The position numbers and the translations under genes are program-made. Source: Bacteroidota bacterium (GTDB taxonomy: Bacteria > Bacteroidota > Bacteroidia > Flavobacteriales_F > PHOS-HE28). From it: DNA of 18,213 nucleotides. Below the pieces are notes generated by a model. That model ran no database searches and was not told the origin of the DNA. It saw only the letters and a program-made list of their open reading frames with translations. Each line of letters opens with the position of its first letter. Within the stretch, counting starts at the first letter, position 1. The stretch spans positions 1 through 18,213 of the forward strand of contig CAUJFM010000133.1 in the NCBI GenBank assembly GCA_963169595.1, in the 5' to 3' direction. Shown here in pieces: positions 7,193 through 14,283 of this stretch.

Positions 7193-7294
7193 GATGATGG
7201 AGGTATTGGTGGTTGGTGGTGCGAACTTGTGTGGGTGTTCCTGCGGGATGTGCCAAAAGGGTGATGATCCGCTGGCTCTGTGACGCATGGGGGA

Positions 7295-8116
7295 TCAGGG
7301 CACGATGCCGGTGCGGTCCTTCACACTGGCCGCTCCGAAGAAGCCGAGTCCGCCGTTGCTGATGTTGCTGGGCACGTTGGCCGGTGGTGGATCGAAGAGC
7401 CCACCGCGCCATTCGGTGTTCTGCAGGATGGCGAGGATCACATCATAGGCCTCCTTGGTGATCGCATGTTGTTCCACGCGGATGGTGTCGCCCGGGCGCG
7501 CCTGCACCTGGTCCACCACCACACCCGCCACTGCGGAACCGTTGTACAACCGGTCGTCGACGAACGAAGTGGCCCTGAGGCTGTCGCTGCGGGTCACGCC
7601 GTTCACGAAGCTCTTCCACCGGTAATGATCCCCAAGCCCGGGAAGCTCATTGGTCCAGATGCGCACATTGTACCAGGGCGCCTCCCCTTCAGGCATCTCG
7701 GTGTCCGCGAGGTCGAAGGCCACGGAATCGAGTGCGGGCACGGGGCGCATCAGGTCCGTGGCGGTCCAGGTGCCACCGTTGTGCTGGATGGTCAGCGTGT
7801 AGTGTCGGCCCACCAAACCGGCCGCATCCCCGGGGGTGAAGTAATTCCCGCTGCCTGCGGGCTGCTCGGTCAGTGTCCAGGTCTGCACACCGTCGGTGAT
7901 GGTCACCTGGGCGCCGCTCACCCGCGGTGTGGCCTCGTTGGCGTAGTAGCTGCGCGTGGTGGTGAGGCGCACCCGGTGGGCCATGGGCTGGTCGGTGATC
8001 CAGCCTTCGACCACCAGTTTGGGGGCGGCCAGCTCATCCAGGTCCATCTCGATGCGCTCGGTGCAGGCCGTTAGCAGGAGCGTGATGGCCGCTGCGGAAA
8101 GGAGCAGGTGTCTCAT
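7295..8116 (-). CDS. DUF4249 family lipoprotein paired with a TonB-dependent receptor
   Basis: A 273-residue lipoprotein with a short signal peptide and lipobox (LLLTAC, Cys18). The sequence after it (TERIEMDLDELAAPKLVVEG, WITDQPMAHRVRLTTTRSYY) and the later MRPVPALDSVAFDLADTEM and GLGDHYRWKSFVNG blocks are typical of DUF4249, a Bacteroidota family usually encoded next to TonB-dependent receptors and thought to act with them at the outer membrane, much as SusD does with SusC, although sequence-unrelated. The ATG shares one base with the receptor's stop (TGATG), which strongly suggests translational coupling and a 1:1 complex. The C-terminus (FFGAASVKDRTGIVP) looks complete. The ligand is unknown; no sugar-degrading or metal-handling genes lie beside it to hint at one. 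Confidence 0.9.
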   Translation of the reverse strand: MRHLLLSAAAITLLLTACTERIEMDLDELAAPKLVVEGWITDQPMAHRVRLTTTRSYYANEATPRVSGAQVTITDGVQTWTLTEQPAGSGNYFTPGDAAGLVGRHYTLTIQHNGGTWTATDLMRPVPALDSVAFDLADTEMPEGEAPWYNVRIWTNELPGLGDHYRWKSFVNGVTRSDSLRATSFVDDRLYNGSAVAGVVVDQVQARPGDTIRVEQHAITKEAYDVILAILQNTEWRGGLFDPPPANVPSNISNGGLGFFGAASVKDRTGIVP

Positions 8117-10512
8117 CAGAACTTGAAGTTGTAGGTGATGGCCGGGACGATGCTGAAGAGGTAGGTCTTCTCCGCGTAGGTCACATGGGGATCGTCCGGG
8201 TCCTGGACGAAATTGATGGCGTAGGCGTTCTTGCGACCATAGAGATTGTACACGCTGAAGACCCATTCGCTCTGCCAGCGGCGGCCCTCATTGCGGCGTG
8301 AGGCCTTGGTCACGCTCAGGTCGGCGCGGTGGTAGGCGGGCATGCGGCCGGCGTTGCGGGCGCTGTACACGGGCACCACGGTGCCACCGTACTCAAAGCG
8401 GCCCACGGGCAGGGTCACGGCACCGCCGGTCTGGTACACCCAGTTGGCCCCGATGCGCCATAGGGGCGAGATCTCGAAGGAGCCCACCAGCGCGAGGTCG
8501 TGCGTGCGGTCCCAGTTGGCCCGGTAGCGTTCGCCATTGTTCACGCCATCGATGCGGCGCTCGGTCCGCGCCAGGGTGTAGCCCACCATGCCCGTGAAGC
8601 GGCCGGTCTGTTTACGCAGCAGCACTTCCAGGCCGTAGCTCCACGCGGTGCCGAAGCGGAGCTCGGCCTCCAGGTTGTCGTTCAGGAAGAGCTGGGCATT
8701 GTCGCGGAAGTCGATGGCGTTGTGCATCACCTTGTAGTAGGTCTCCACGCTCAGTTCCCAGCGGTCGCCGTGGATGTTGCGGAAGTACCCCAGGGCCACC
8801 TGGTCCGCGAGCTGCGGTTTCACGTTGGGCGAGCTGGGGAACCATACATCGAAGGGTGAGCTCGAAAGACCGTTGCTGGCCAGGTGCAGGTATTGTGCGG
8901 TGCGGTTGTAGCTCGCCTTCACGGAGCTCAGTTCGTTCACCCCATAACGCAGACCGATCCGCGGCTCGAGGTTGATGCTCGTGTTGTACACTTCGCCCCG
9001 GCCATAGTGCAGGGTGTCGTTCACCTGGTGGTCCTCATCGTAGGTGTAGATGGTCTTCGAGCCCACGTTCTGGAACATGGATACACGGAGCCCATAGGTG
9101 GCGGTGAAGCGTGTGCCGATGCGTTGTTCGTTGCTCACATAGGCCGCGTGCTCCAGCGCATGGGCGCGTTCCAGCTCCAGGCCGGCCACCACGCTGCCTT
9201 CGCCTTCGCTCCGCACCATGCCGGGGTTGAACTGGTGGCGGATGAGCTGGTAACCGAAGCTCAACGTGTTGGAGGGGTCGAGGTAGTAGTTCAGGTCGAG
9301 CTTGGCCCCGAGGTCGCGGATGTTGCTCTTCCAGCTGAAGGCCTGGGTCTGTTCATCGGTGCCCAGTGCGTAGTTGAAGTTGCTGTAGTAGAGCGTGACG
9401 TTGCTGAAGAGCCGGCTGTTGTGGAGGTGGTTCCAGCGCACGGTGCCGGTGGCGTTGCCCCAGTCCACACCGAAGCCGCCGTTGCGGAACACATCGCGCC
9501 CGAAGTAGCCGCTGAGGAACACCCGGTCCTTTGCGGTCACCGCGTAGTTGGCCTTCAGGTTCAGGTCGTAGAAGAAGAGCCGGCTGCTGTGCAGGTCCTC
9601 GTTCTTGGCCAGGCCCAGGAACAGGTCCGCATAGGTGCGGCGGCCGCTCAGGATGAAGGAGCCCTTGTTCTTCACGATCGGCGCTTCCACGGTGAGGCGG
9701 CTGGCGATGGTGCCCACGCCGCCTTCCATCGCGAAGCGCTGGTTGTTGCCATCCTTCATGCGGATATCCACCACGGAGCTGAGGCGCCCGCCGTATTGTG
9801 CAGGGATGCCGCCCTTGTACAGCTGCACGTCCTTGATCGCATCGGGATTGAACACGCTGAAGAAGCCCATCAGGTGGCTCGCGTTGTACACCGGTGCCTC
9901 GTCCAGCAGGATCAGGTTCTGGTCCACGCCACCACCGCGCACGTACATGCCGCTGCCGCCTTCGCCATTGGTGGCCACGCCGGGCAGCAGCTGCAGGCTC
10001 TTGATCACGTCCACTTCGCCGAACAGCGCGGGGATGGTCCGCATCTGTTCCACGCCCATGCGGATGCTGCTCATCTGCACGTCGGCGACATGGCCATCGG
10101 AACGCGTGCCGGTCACCTCCACTTCCTCCAGCTCGGCACTGCCGGCGGGCAACGCCACATCCAGCCGCAGATCGCCGCTCACCGTGATGGTGCGCTCCAC
10201 CGTGGTGTAGCCGATGAAGCGGAACTGCAGGGTGTGGGTGCCCGGCTCCAGGGCCAGGGAGTAGAAGCCGTACAGGTTGGTGGTGGTGCCGGTGGTGGTG
10301 CCCGCGATGATCACCGTGGCGCCGATGAGGTCCTCGCCGGTGGCCGCGGCCTTCACGCTGCCACTTACCGTGTGCCGCACTTGTGCCGCAAGGAACATGG
10401 GCAGGAGCAGGGCGGGAAGCAGCAGCTTGCGCAACCGGTCGGAGGATGCACGCAGTGTGCCGGGTCGTGCCGGCAGGTCACTTGATGGACGGGGAAGTGC
10501 GGAGGGGCGCAT
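8116..10512 (-). CDS. TonB-dependent outer-membrane receptor (DUF4249 partner)
   Basis: A ~798-residue receptor. The N-terminus has a polar lead-in and then a signal core (RKLLLPALLLPMFLAAQ); a TTG codon just before RKLLL could be the true start, which would trim about 26 residues. Next is a CarboxypepD_reg-like domain (VSGSVKAAATGEDLIGATVI through LQFRFIGYTTVERTITV). The plug domain follows, with MRTIPALFGEVDVIKSLQLL, GSGMYVRGGGVDQNLILLDE, APVYNASHLMGFFSVFNPDA and KGGIPAQYGGRLSSVVDIRM. The rest is a 22-strand-type beta-barrel ending in SIVPAITYNFKF with the C-terminal aromatic residue expected for BAM-mediated assembly. It imports an unidentified ligand with TonB energy. It is followed with a one-base overlap by the DUF4249 lipoprotein gene and lies 117 bases downstream of the PrsW-like gene on the same strand. 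Confidence 0.93.
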   Translation of the reverse strand: MRPSALPRPSSDLPARPGTLRASSDRLRKLLLPALLLPMFLAAQVRHTVSGSVKAAATGEDLIGATVIIAGTTTGTTTNLYGFYSLALEPGTHTLQFRFIGYTTVERTITVSGDLRLDVALPAGSAELEEVEVTGTRSDGHVADVQMSSIRMGVEQMRTIPALFGEVDVIKSLQLLPGVATNGEGGSGMYVRGGGVDQNLILLDEAPVYNASHLMGFFSVFNPDAIKDVQLYKGGIPAQYGGRLSSVVDIRMKDGNNQRFAMEGGVGTIASRLTVEAPIVKNKGSFILSGRRTYADLFLGLAKNEDLHSSRLFFYDLNLKANYAVTAKDRVFLSGYFGRDVFRNGGFGVDWGNATGTVRWNHLHNSRLFSNVTLYYSNFNYALGTDEQTQAFSWKSNIRDLGAKLDLNYYLDPSNTLSFGYQLIRHQFNPGMVRSEGEGSVVAGLELERAHALEHAAYVSNEQRIGTRFTATYGLRVSMFQNVGSKTIYTYDEDHQVNDTLHYGRGEVYNTSINLEPRIGLRYGVNELSSVKASYNRTAQYLHLASNGLSSSPFDVWFPSSPNVKPQLADQVALGYFRNIHGDRWELSVETYYKVMHNAIDFRDNAQLFLNDNLEAELRFGTAWSYGLEVLLRKQTGRFTGMVGYTLARTERRIDGVNNGERYRANWDRTHDLALVGSFEISPLWRIGANWVYQTGGAVTLPVGRFEYGGTVVPVYSARNAGRMPAYHRADLSVTKASRRNEGRRWQSEWVFSVYNLYGRKNAYAINFVQDPDDPHVTYAEKTYLFSIVPAITYNFKF

Positions 10513-10564
10513 GGTCGGTGATAACGGCCATGGGACCACTTGACCCACCTGATGGTTACAGCAA

Positions 10565-10617
10565 CCCGATCATCTTGGTACGAACGGAGCGCGATCGGGA
10601 TGAACGGCCCGTGATCG
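10565..10617 (-). terminator. Inverted repeats downstream of the PrsW-like gene
   Basis: Two alternative pairings share one arm. CCCGATC (10565-10571) pairs with GATCGGG (10593-10599) across a 21-base loop. CGATCGGG (10592-10599) pairs with CCCG-tg-ATCG (10608-10617) across an 8-base loop with a 2-base bulge. It begins 12 bases after the PrsW stop on the minus strand. No U-tract follows, so it could be a weak terminator or an operator for the receptor gene at 10512. Mutually exclusive pairing is an inference. Confidence 0.3.
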
Positions 10618-10629
10618 GCACGCTGCTGG

Positions 10630-12144
10630 TCAGTGCGCCGGCAGCGATCGCCCCAGCACCGGGGCCAGGTGTTGCAGGTGCTGCCGTTGCAATACCCCCC
10701 TGCTCAGGTCGGACGCGTCGCGCACGCCCATGGCGGAGAGTAATACGTGCCGGTCGCCGGGAATGGCGTCGTGGTCGGCATGGGGCCGGATCACCAGTAT
10801 GCCGGGCAGGAAACCGAAGGGGTGCAAGGGCTGTTCGGTGCGGAACAAGTACCAGTCCGGATCATCGTCGATCACCACGCGTTGCACCAATGTGCCTTCC
10901 ACGGGAAGGGCCTGGAGCAGGTCGCCGGCGGGGCCTGCAGCGGACCGACCACCGGGGCGTGAGAGCTGCAGGCGCGTGCCGGTAAGGTCCTCGCCCCAAT
11001 GCACCACGGGCATCACCCAGCGCCAGATGCTGGAGGGCAGTCGCAGCGGGGCGAGGTAGCCGGGCACGAAACGGTAGCTGCTGAAGCTGATGGCCAGGAA
11101 GAGCAGGGTGGAGGCCATCGTCAACCCTTGCTCGCGCACCAGGTCCAGCGCGGCCTGCTGACCGAACAGCCAATGGCGCAGCACGAAGGTGAGCGCGAAG
11201 ATGAACAGCATGCCATTGATGATGCGGTAGCGGAACATCACTGTGGCCGGTCGCATGGTGCTGAGGTAGTGCGGGGAGAGGTTGATGAGGTTGTTCTTCA
11301 ACACCACCCAGAGGTGGATGCTCGCCAGGAAGAAGAGCAGGGTAATGAGGCCGGGCCTGCCCGGGGAGAGCAACCAGAAGTCGTAGAAACCGTGGGCCAG
11401 GGAGGCGAGCACCAGGCCCAGCAGCCCATGCAGGAGCAGGGACCGCTTGCGGTGACGCGCCAGGGCGAGCGCATAGGCGATGATGGAGCTGAAGAACATG
11501 TGCGCCACGCTGGCATAGAGCGCCCGGCCGCCCACGGCCATCAGGTCCGACGAGTCCAGGTACAGGATGTTCTCCACGAACGCGAAGCCCAGCGCGGCGA
11601 TGCTCCCGTAGAGAAGGAGGTCGAACGGTTCATCGGCTTGCCGGGTGAAGTGCATCAGCGCCAGCAGGGGCAGCAGTTTCACGGTCTCCTCCACCAGGCC
11701 GATGGCCAGCACGCTGTACCACCAGTCGTTCCACGCGGTGCCGTCCAGTTGCAAGCCCAGGGGCTGCGCCACGAGCGGGGTGAGCGGGAACACCAGCAAC
11801 GTGGTGCCGCAGGCGATGACGAACACGGCAAGCTCCCAGTAAATGCGTTCGCGCTCGAACCGGTCAAGCCAGGTGAGGTAGCGGTACCACGTGTAGGAGA
11901 TGAGCGCCGCGATGATCACGGACAGCCACCACGCGGGGATCTCCACGGGAAGTCCGTTGCCCCCGACCGGCCCATGGAACACCAGTCCGTACGGCACCAG
12001 CAACAGTGCCACGAAGAGCAGTCCAGCGCGGTGCAGCGGGGTGGGACCCGTGCGTTCCGGTGCACGCGCCACGATGCGCAGGTCGCGGCCCAGTTGCATC
12101 CCGAGGATGAGCAGCAGCATGACCAGCGGCAGGACCATCACCAT
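10630..12144 (-). CDS. PrsW-family glutamic intramembrane protease with long C-terminal region
   Basis: A 504-residue polytopic membrane protein of the PrsW group (relatives of CAAX/ABI proteases; in Bacillus PrsW cleaves the anti-sigma factor RsiW). Key motifs are visible within membrane helices: EETVKLLP (152-159, Glu152/Glu153), FAFVENILY (188-196, Glu191), AHMFFSSI (214-221, His215) and AHGFYDF (250-256, His251/Asp255). There are roughly ten or more hydrophobic segments: four before the catalytic core, and further helices at about 266-282, 308-325 and 341-356. About 135 residues then follow (370-504) with soluble character (GEDLTGTRLQLSRPGG, VVIDDDPDWYLF, GILVIRPHADHDAIPGDR). PrsW proteins are often much shorter, so the C-terminal part is notable. 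No sigma/anti-sigma pair lies adjacent. A TATCTTGA element 4 bases before the ATG supports this start. Confidence 0.88.
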   Translation of the reverse strand: MVMVLPLVMLLLILGMQLGRDLRIVARAPERTGPTPLHRAGLLFVALLLVPYGLVFHGPVGGNGLPVEIPAWWLSVIIAALISYTWYRYLTWLDRFERERIYWELAVFVIACGTTLLVFPLTPLVAQPLGLQLDGTAWNDWWYSVLAIGLVEETVKLLPLLALMHFTRQADEPFDLLLYGSIAALGFAFVENILYLDSSDLMAVGGRALYASVAHMFFSSIIAYALALARHRKRSLLLHGLLGLVLASLAHGFYDFWLLSPGRPGLITLLFFLASIHLWVVLKNNLINLSPHYLSTMRPATVMFRYRIINGMLFIFALTFVLRHWLFGQQAALDLVREQGLTMASTLLFLAISFSSYRFVPGYLAPLRLPSSIWRWVMPVVHWGEDLTGTRLQLSRPGGRSAAGPAGDLLQALPVEGTLVQRVVIDDDPDWYLFRTEQPLHPFGFLPGILVIRPHADHDAIPGDRHVLLSAMGVRDASDLSRGVLQRQHLQHLAPVLGRSLPAH

Positions 12145-12148
12145 GCGG

Positions 12149-12156
12149 TCAAGATA
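12149..12156 (-). promoter_or_regulatory. Candidate -7 element for the PrsW-like gene
   Basis: TATCTTGA on the minus strand, four bases before the ATG at 12144. A TTCG lies 17 bases upstream, in the -33 position (consensus TTTG). The arrangement predicts a leaderless transcript. Confidence 0.4.
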
Positions 12157-12190
12157 GCGGTCGGTGGGCGACCCGAAGTGACCAGGAACA

Positions 12191-12217
12191 CGAAGCGCGC
12201 CTGGTGGGCGCGCTTCG
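12191..12217 (-). terminator. Hairpin terminator after the Spy-like gene
   Basis: A perfect 11-bp inverted repeat, CGAAGCGCGCC (12191-12201) and GGCGCGCTTCG (12207-12217), with a 5-base loop. It starts 20 bases downstream of the stop of the minus-strand gene at 12238. It is followed on that strand by TGTTCCTGG, only moderately T-rich. It separates the Spy-like gene from the PrsW gene promoter. Confidence 0.65.
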
Positions 12218-12237
12218 CATGGGGGGATGAGGACCGG

Positions 12238-12651
12238 TTACTTCACCGTGGTCTTCGTGCTCATCTGCTGCTGCTTGGTGGCGGCGGCATCGCGCTTCTC
12301 CTTGCGGGCGGCCACATAGGTGGTGTACTGCTCGGCGGTGAGCACGCTCTTCAGGCGGGCGTCGTAGTTGTTGCGGAGCACGGTGGCACGGGCCTCCATG
12401 GCCTGCTCATCCAGCCCGGCCTGCTTCAGTTGCGCCATGGCCTGTTGGTGGTCCTTGTTGATCTGGCCCACCTGGGTGGTCTGCTCTTCGGAAAGCTGCA
12501 GCTGCTGCGCCATCTCGGCGGTCAGCTTCTCGGCTTTCTGCTCGGGGCTCACACGGGCGGGCACCGGCTTGGTGGCCGTGGTGGGTTGCTGTTGCTGGGC
12601 GCTGATGCCAAGAGTGCTGGCCAGGGCGGCCACGAGGAGGAGGGTTCGCAT
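12238..12651 (-). CDS. Small periplasmic Spy/CpxP-like (LTXXQ) protein
   Basis: A 137-residue exported protein. A signal peptide (MRTLLLVAALASTLGISAQ) is followed by a Gln/Thr-rich linker and a mostly helical, highly charged region with LTAEMAQQLQLSEEQTTQVG and VLTAEQYTTYVAARKEKRD. Paired L-[ST]-x-x-Q/E-Q motifs about 50 residues apart are typical of Spy/CpxP-type periplasmic proteins (LTXXQ group), which in Escherichia coli act as an ATP-independent chaperone or an envelope-stress sensor; in Bacteroidota similar small proteins (DUF4890-like) are common and mostly unstudied. The tail (ATKQQQMSTKTTVK) is low-complexity. It lies 49 bases downstream of the aldehyde dehydrogenase gene with its own promoter-like element in that gap, and a strong hairpin follows, so it is likely transcribed at least partly as a single gene. 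Starts further upstream would overlap the dehydrogenase and lack a signal peptide. Confidence 0.85.
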   Translation of the reverse strand: MRTLLLVAALASTLGISAQQQQPTTATKPVPARVSPEQKAEKLTAEMAQQLQLSEEQTTQVGQINKDHQQAMAQLKQAGLDEQAMEARATVLRNNYDARLKSVLTAEQYTTYVAARKEKRDAAATKQQQMSTKTTVK

Positions 12652-12668
12652 GGTTGTGATCTGTTGGT

Positions 12669-12697
12669 CGAAGGTATGACGCAAGAGCCGGGCCAAA
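12669..12697 (-). promoter_or_regulatory. Candidate promoter of the Spy-like gene
   Basis: On the minus strand TTTG (12697-12694), 17 bases, then TACCTTCG (12676-12669). This fits the Bacteroidota pattern TTTG-N17-23-TAnnTTTG with one mismatch, and is the only site in the window where both boxes are convincing. It lies in the 49-base gap after the dehydrogenase stop, 17 bases before the ATG at 12651. Confidence 0.5.
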
Positions 12698-12700
12698 GGT

Positions 12701-14149
12701 TTATCGGGTCTCCAGACCGGCCATGGCAAGGTACTTCATCTCGGTGAACTCCTCCAGGGCATGCCGCGATCCCTCGCGCCCGATGCCGCTCTCCTTCACG
12801 CCCCCGAAGGGCGCCGCCGCCGTGCTGATGAGCCCGGTGTTCAAGCCCACCATCCCGAAGGCGAGCGCTTCGCCCACGCGCCAGCTTCGGGCCAGGTCAC
12901 GCGTATAGAAGTAGGCCGCCAGACCGTATGGGGTGTCGTTGGCCAGCGTGATGGCCTCCGCTTCGGTATCGAACACCGTGATCGGCACCACCGGACCGAA
13001 CACCTCCTCGCGGAAGCAGGCCATGTCCGGGGTGATCCCGGTGAGCACGGTGGCGGGGAAGAAGCGGCCGGTGGTGGCCTTGCCACCGGTCAGCAGCTGG
13101 GCGCCCTGCTCCACGGCATCGCCCACCAGGCGCTCCACCTTGGCCAGGGCCCGGTCGTTGATCAGGGGACCGAGCTGCACGCCGTCCTCCAGCCCGTGGC
13201 CCACGCGCAGTGCGAGGGCCCGTTCGGTCAGGGCCGTGATGAAGCGTTCGGCGATCCCGCGCTGCACCAGGATGCGGTTGGCGCACACGCAGGTCTGGCC
13301 CGCGTTGCGGAACTTGCTCGCGATGGCCCCGTCCACGGCGGCCTCCAGGTCGGCATCGTCGAACACGATGAAGGGGGCGTTGCCGCCGAGCTCCAGCGAG
13401 ACGCGCTTCACCGTGCCGGCCGCCAGGGCCATGATCTGCTTGCCCACGGCCGTGCTTCCGGTGAAGGTGACCTTGCGCACCCGCGGATCGGTGCAGAGCA
13501 GGTGGCCCACCTCCCTGGCCTGTGTGGTGGTGACCACATTGAGCACGCCTGCTGGTAGCCCGGCCTCGTGGGCCAACGCGGCCAGCGCCAGGGCCGAGAG
13601 CGGGGTCTCCTCGCTGGGCTTCAGCACCACGGTGCAGCCGGCGGCCAGCGCGGGCGACACCTTGCGGGTGATCATGCTCATGGGGAAGTTCCACGGGGTG
13701 ATCGCGCTCACCACGCCCACCGGTTGCCGCAGCACCAGCAGCCGCCGATCGTGTTGTTCGGAGGGGATCACGTCACCATAGCCACGCCGCGCCTCCTCGG
13801 CGCACCAGCGGATGAAGGAGGCACCGTAGCGCACTTCACCGATGCTCTCCGCGAGCGGCTTGCCGCATTCCCGCGTCATCAGTTCGGCCAGCGGCCGCGT
13901 ATGCTCCACCACGAGCGCATGCCAGCGCCACAGCAGGTCCGCGCGTTCGAGACCGGTCCGGCGGGACCAGCCCTGGAACGCGGCCTGTGCAGCGGTGATG
14001 GCCCGTTCGGCATCGGCAGGGTAGAGGTTGGGCACGGTGGCGATGTGGTCGCCGTTCGCGGGGTCGGTCACCGGGAAGGTGGCTCCGTCGAGCGCGGCGC
14101 ACCACGCACCCTCGATGTAGGCCAGGTCCTTGAGCAGTTCGATGGGCAT
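12701..14149 (-). CDS. gabD: NAD(P)-dependent succinate-semialdehyde dehydrogenase-type aldehyde dehydrogenase
   Basis: A 482-residue cytosolic enzyme of the ALDH superfamily, closest in motif to the succinate-semialdehyde dehydrogenase group, which oxidises succinate semialdehyde to succinate in GABA catabolism. Seen: SAITPWNFPM (148-157, Asn154), VVLKPSEETP (174-183, Lys177 for cofactor binding), FTGSTAVGKQIM (229-240, Rossmann-type), LELGGNAPFIVFDDADLE (252-269, general base Glu253) and NAGQTCVCANRILVQRG (282-298, catalytic Cys287 with Cys289 two residues later, as in GabD, where a redox switch has been described for this pair). EEVFGPVVPI and PFGGVKESGIGREG complete the family pattern. 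Length and motifs are complete. No GABA transaminase gene is beside it, so the physiological substrate is uncertain and related semialdehydes are possible. In-frame ATGs upstream add non-homologous residues; MPIELLKDLAYIEG is the natural start. Confidence 0.9.
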   Translation of the reverse strand: MPIELLKDLAYIEGAWCAALDGATFPVTDPANGDHIATVPNLYPADAERAITAAQAAFQGWSRRTGLERADLLWRWHALVVEHTRPLAELMTRECGKPLAESIGEVRYGASFIRWCAEEARRGYGDVIPSEQHDRRLLVLRQPVGVVSAITPWNFPMSMITRKVSPALAAGCTVVLKPSEETPLSALALAALAHEAGLPAGVLNVVTTTQAREVGHLLCTDPRVRKVTFTGSTAVGKQIMALAAGTVKRVSLELGGNAPFIVFDDADLEAAVDGAIASKFRNAGQTCVCANRILVQRGIAERFITALTERALALRVGHGLEDGVQLGPLINDRALAKVERLVGDAVEQGAQLLTGGKATTGRFFPATVLTGITPDMACFREEVFGPVVPITVFDTEAEAITLANDTPYGLAAYFYTRDLARSWRVGEALAFGMVGLNTGLISTAAAPFGGVKESGIGREGSRHALEEFTEMKYLAMAGLETR

Positions 14150-14154
14150 GGTCG

Positions 14155-14162
14155 CAAAGGAA
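14155..14162 (-). promoter_or_regulatory. Candidate -7 element for the aldehyde dehydrogenase gene
   Basis: TTCCTTTG on the minus strand, one mismatch from TAnnTTTG, ending five bases before the ATG at 14149. The spacing is the same as at 1059-1066 and 5709-5716. No good -33 box was seen. The 134-base divergent region (14150-14283) also holds a TGATCGGG octamer at 14207-14214. Confidence 0.3.
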
Positions 14163-14283
14163 CAGCCGTTCAACCGCCGTTCGTCCGCGCAGATCGACCG
14201 CTCCTGTGATCGGGGGGCGTGGCGTGTAACAGTAAAGGCCTGCCGGCGTCCCATGATCAACCGACACAACAACCTCCGAACCC

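Noticed and set aside
8884..10485. 533-codon plus-strand frame opposite the TonB receptor
   Set aside because: The translation is His/Ala/Val-rich low-complexity sequence without motifs, while the minus strand encodes a textbook receptor.
1..10512. Two TonB receptors as products of a recent tandem duplication
   Set aside because: Only general family similarity is visible in the N-terminal domain (such as the TTTGT stretch and FIGYT). The surrounding sequence differs and the genes are far apart.
10999..12747. 582-codon plus-strand frame spanning the PrsW and Spy-like genes
   Set aside because: It crosses two real genes, a terminator and a promoter, and has a Gln/His/Glu-rich composition typical of a mirror frame.
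12897..13694. Minus-strand shifted frame inside the aldehyde dehydrogenase gene
   Set aside because: It lacks the ALDH motifs and is Arg/Gly-rich, so it is an out-of-frame shadow.
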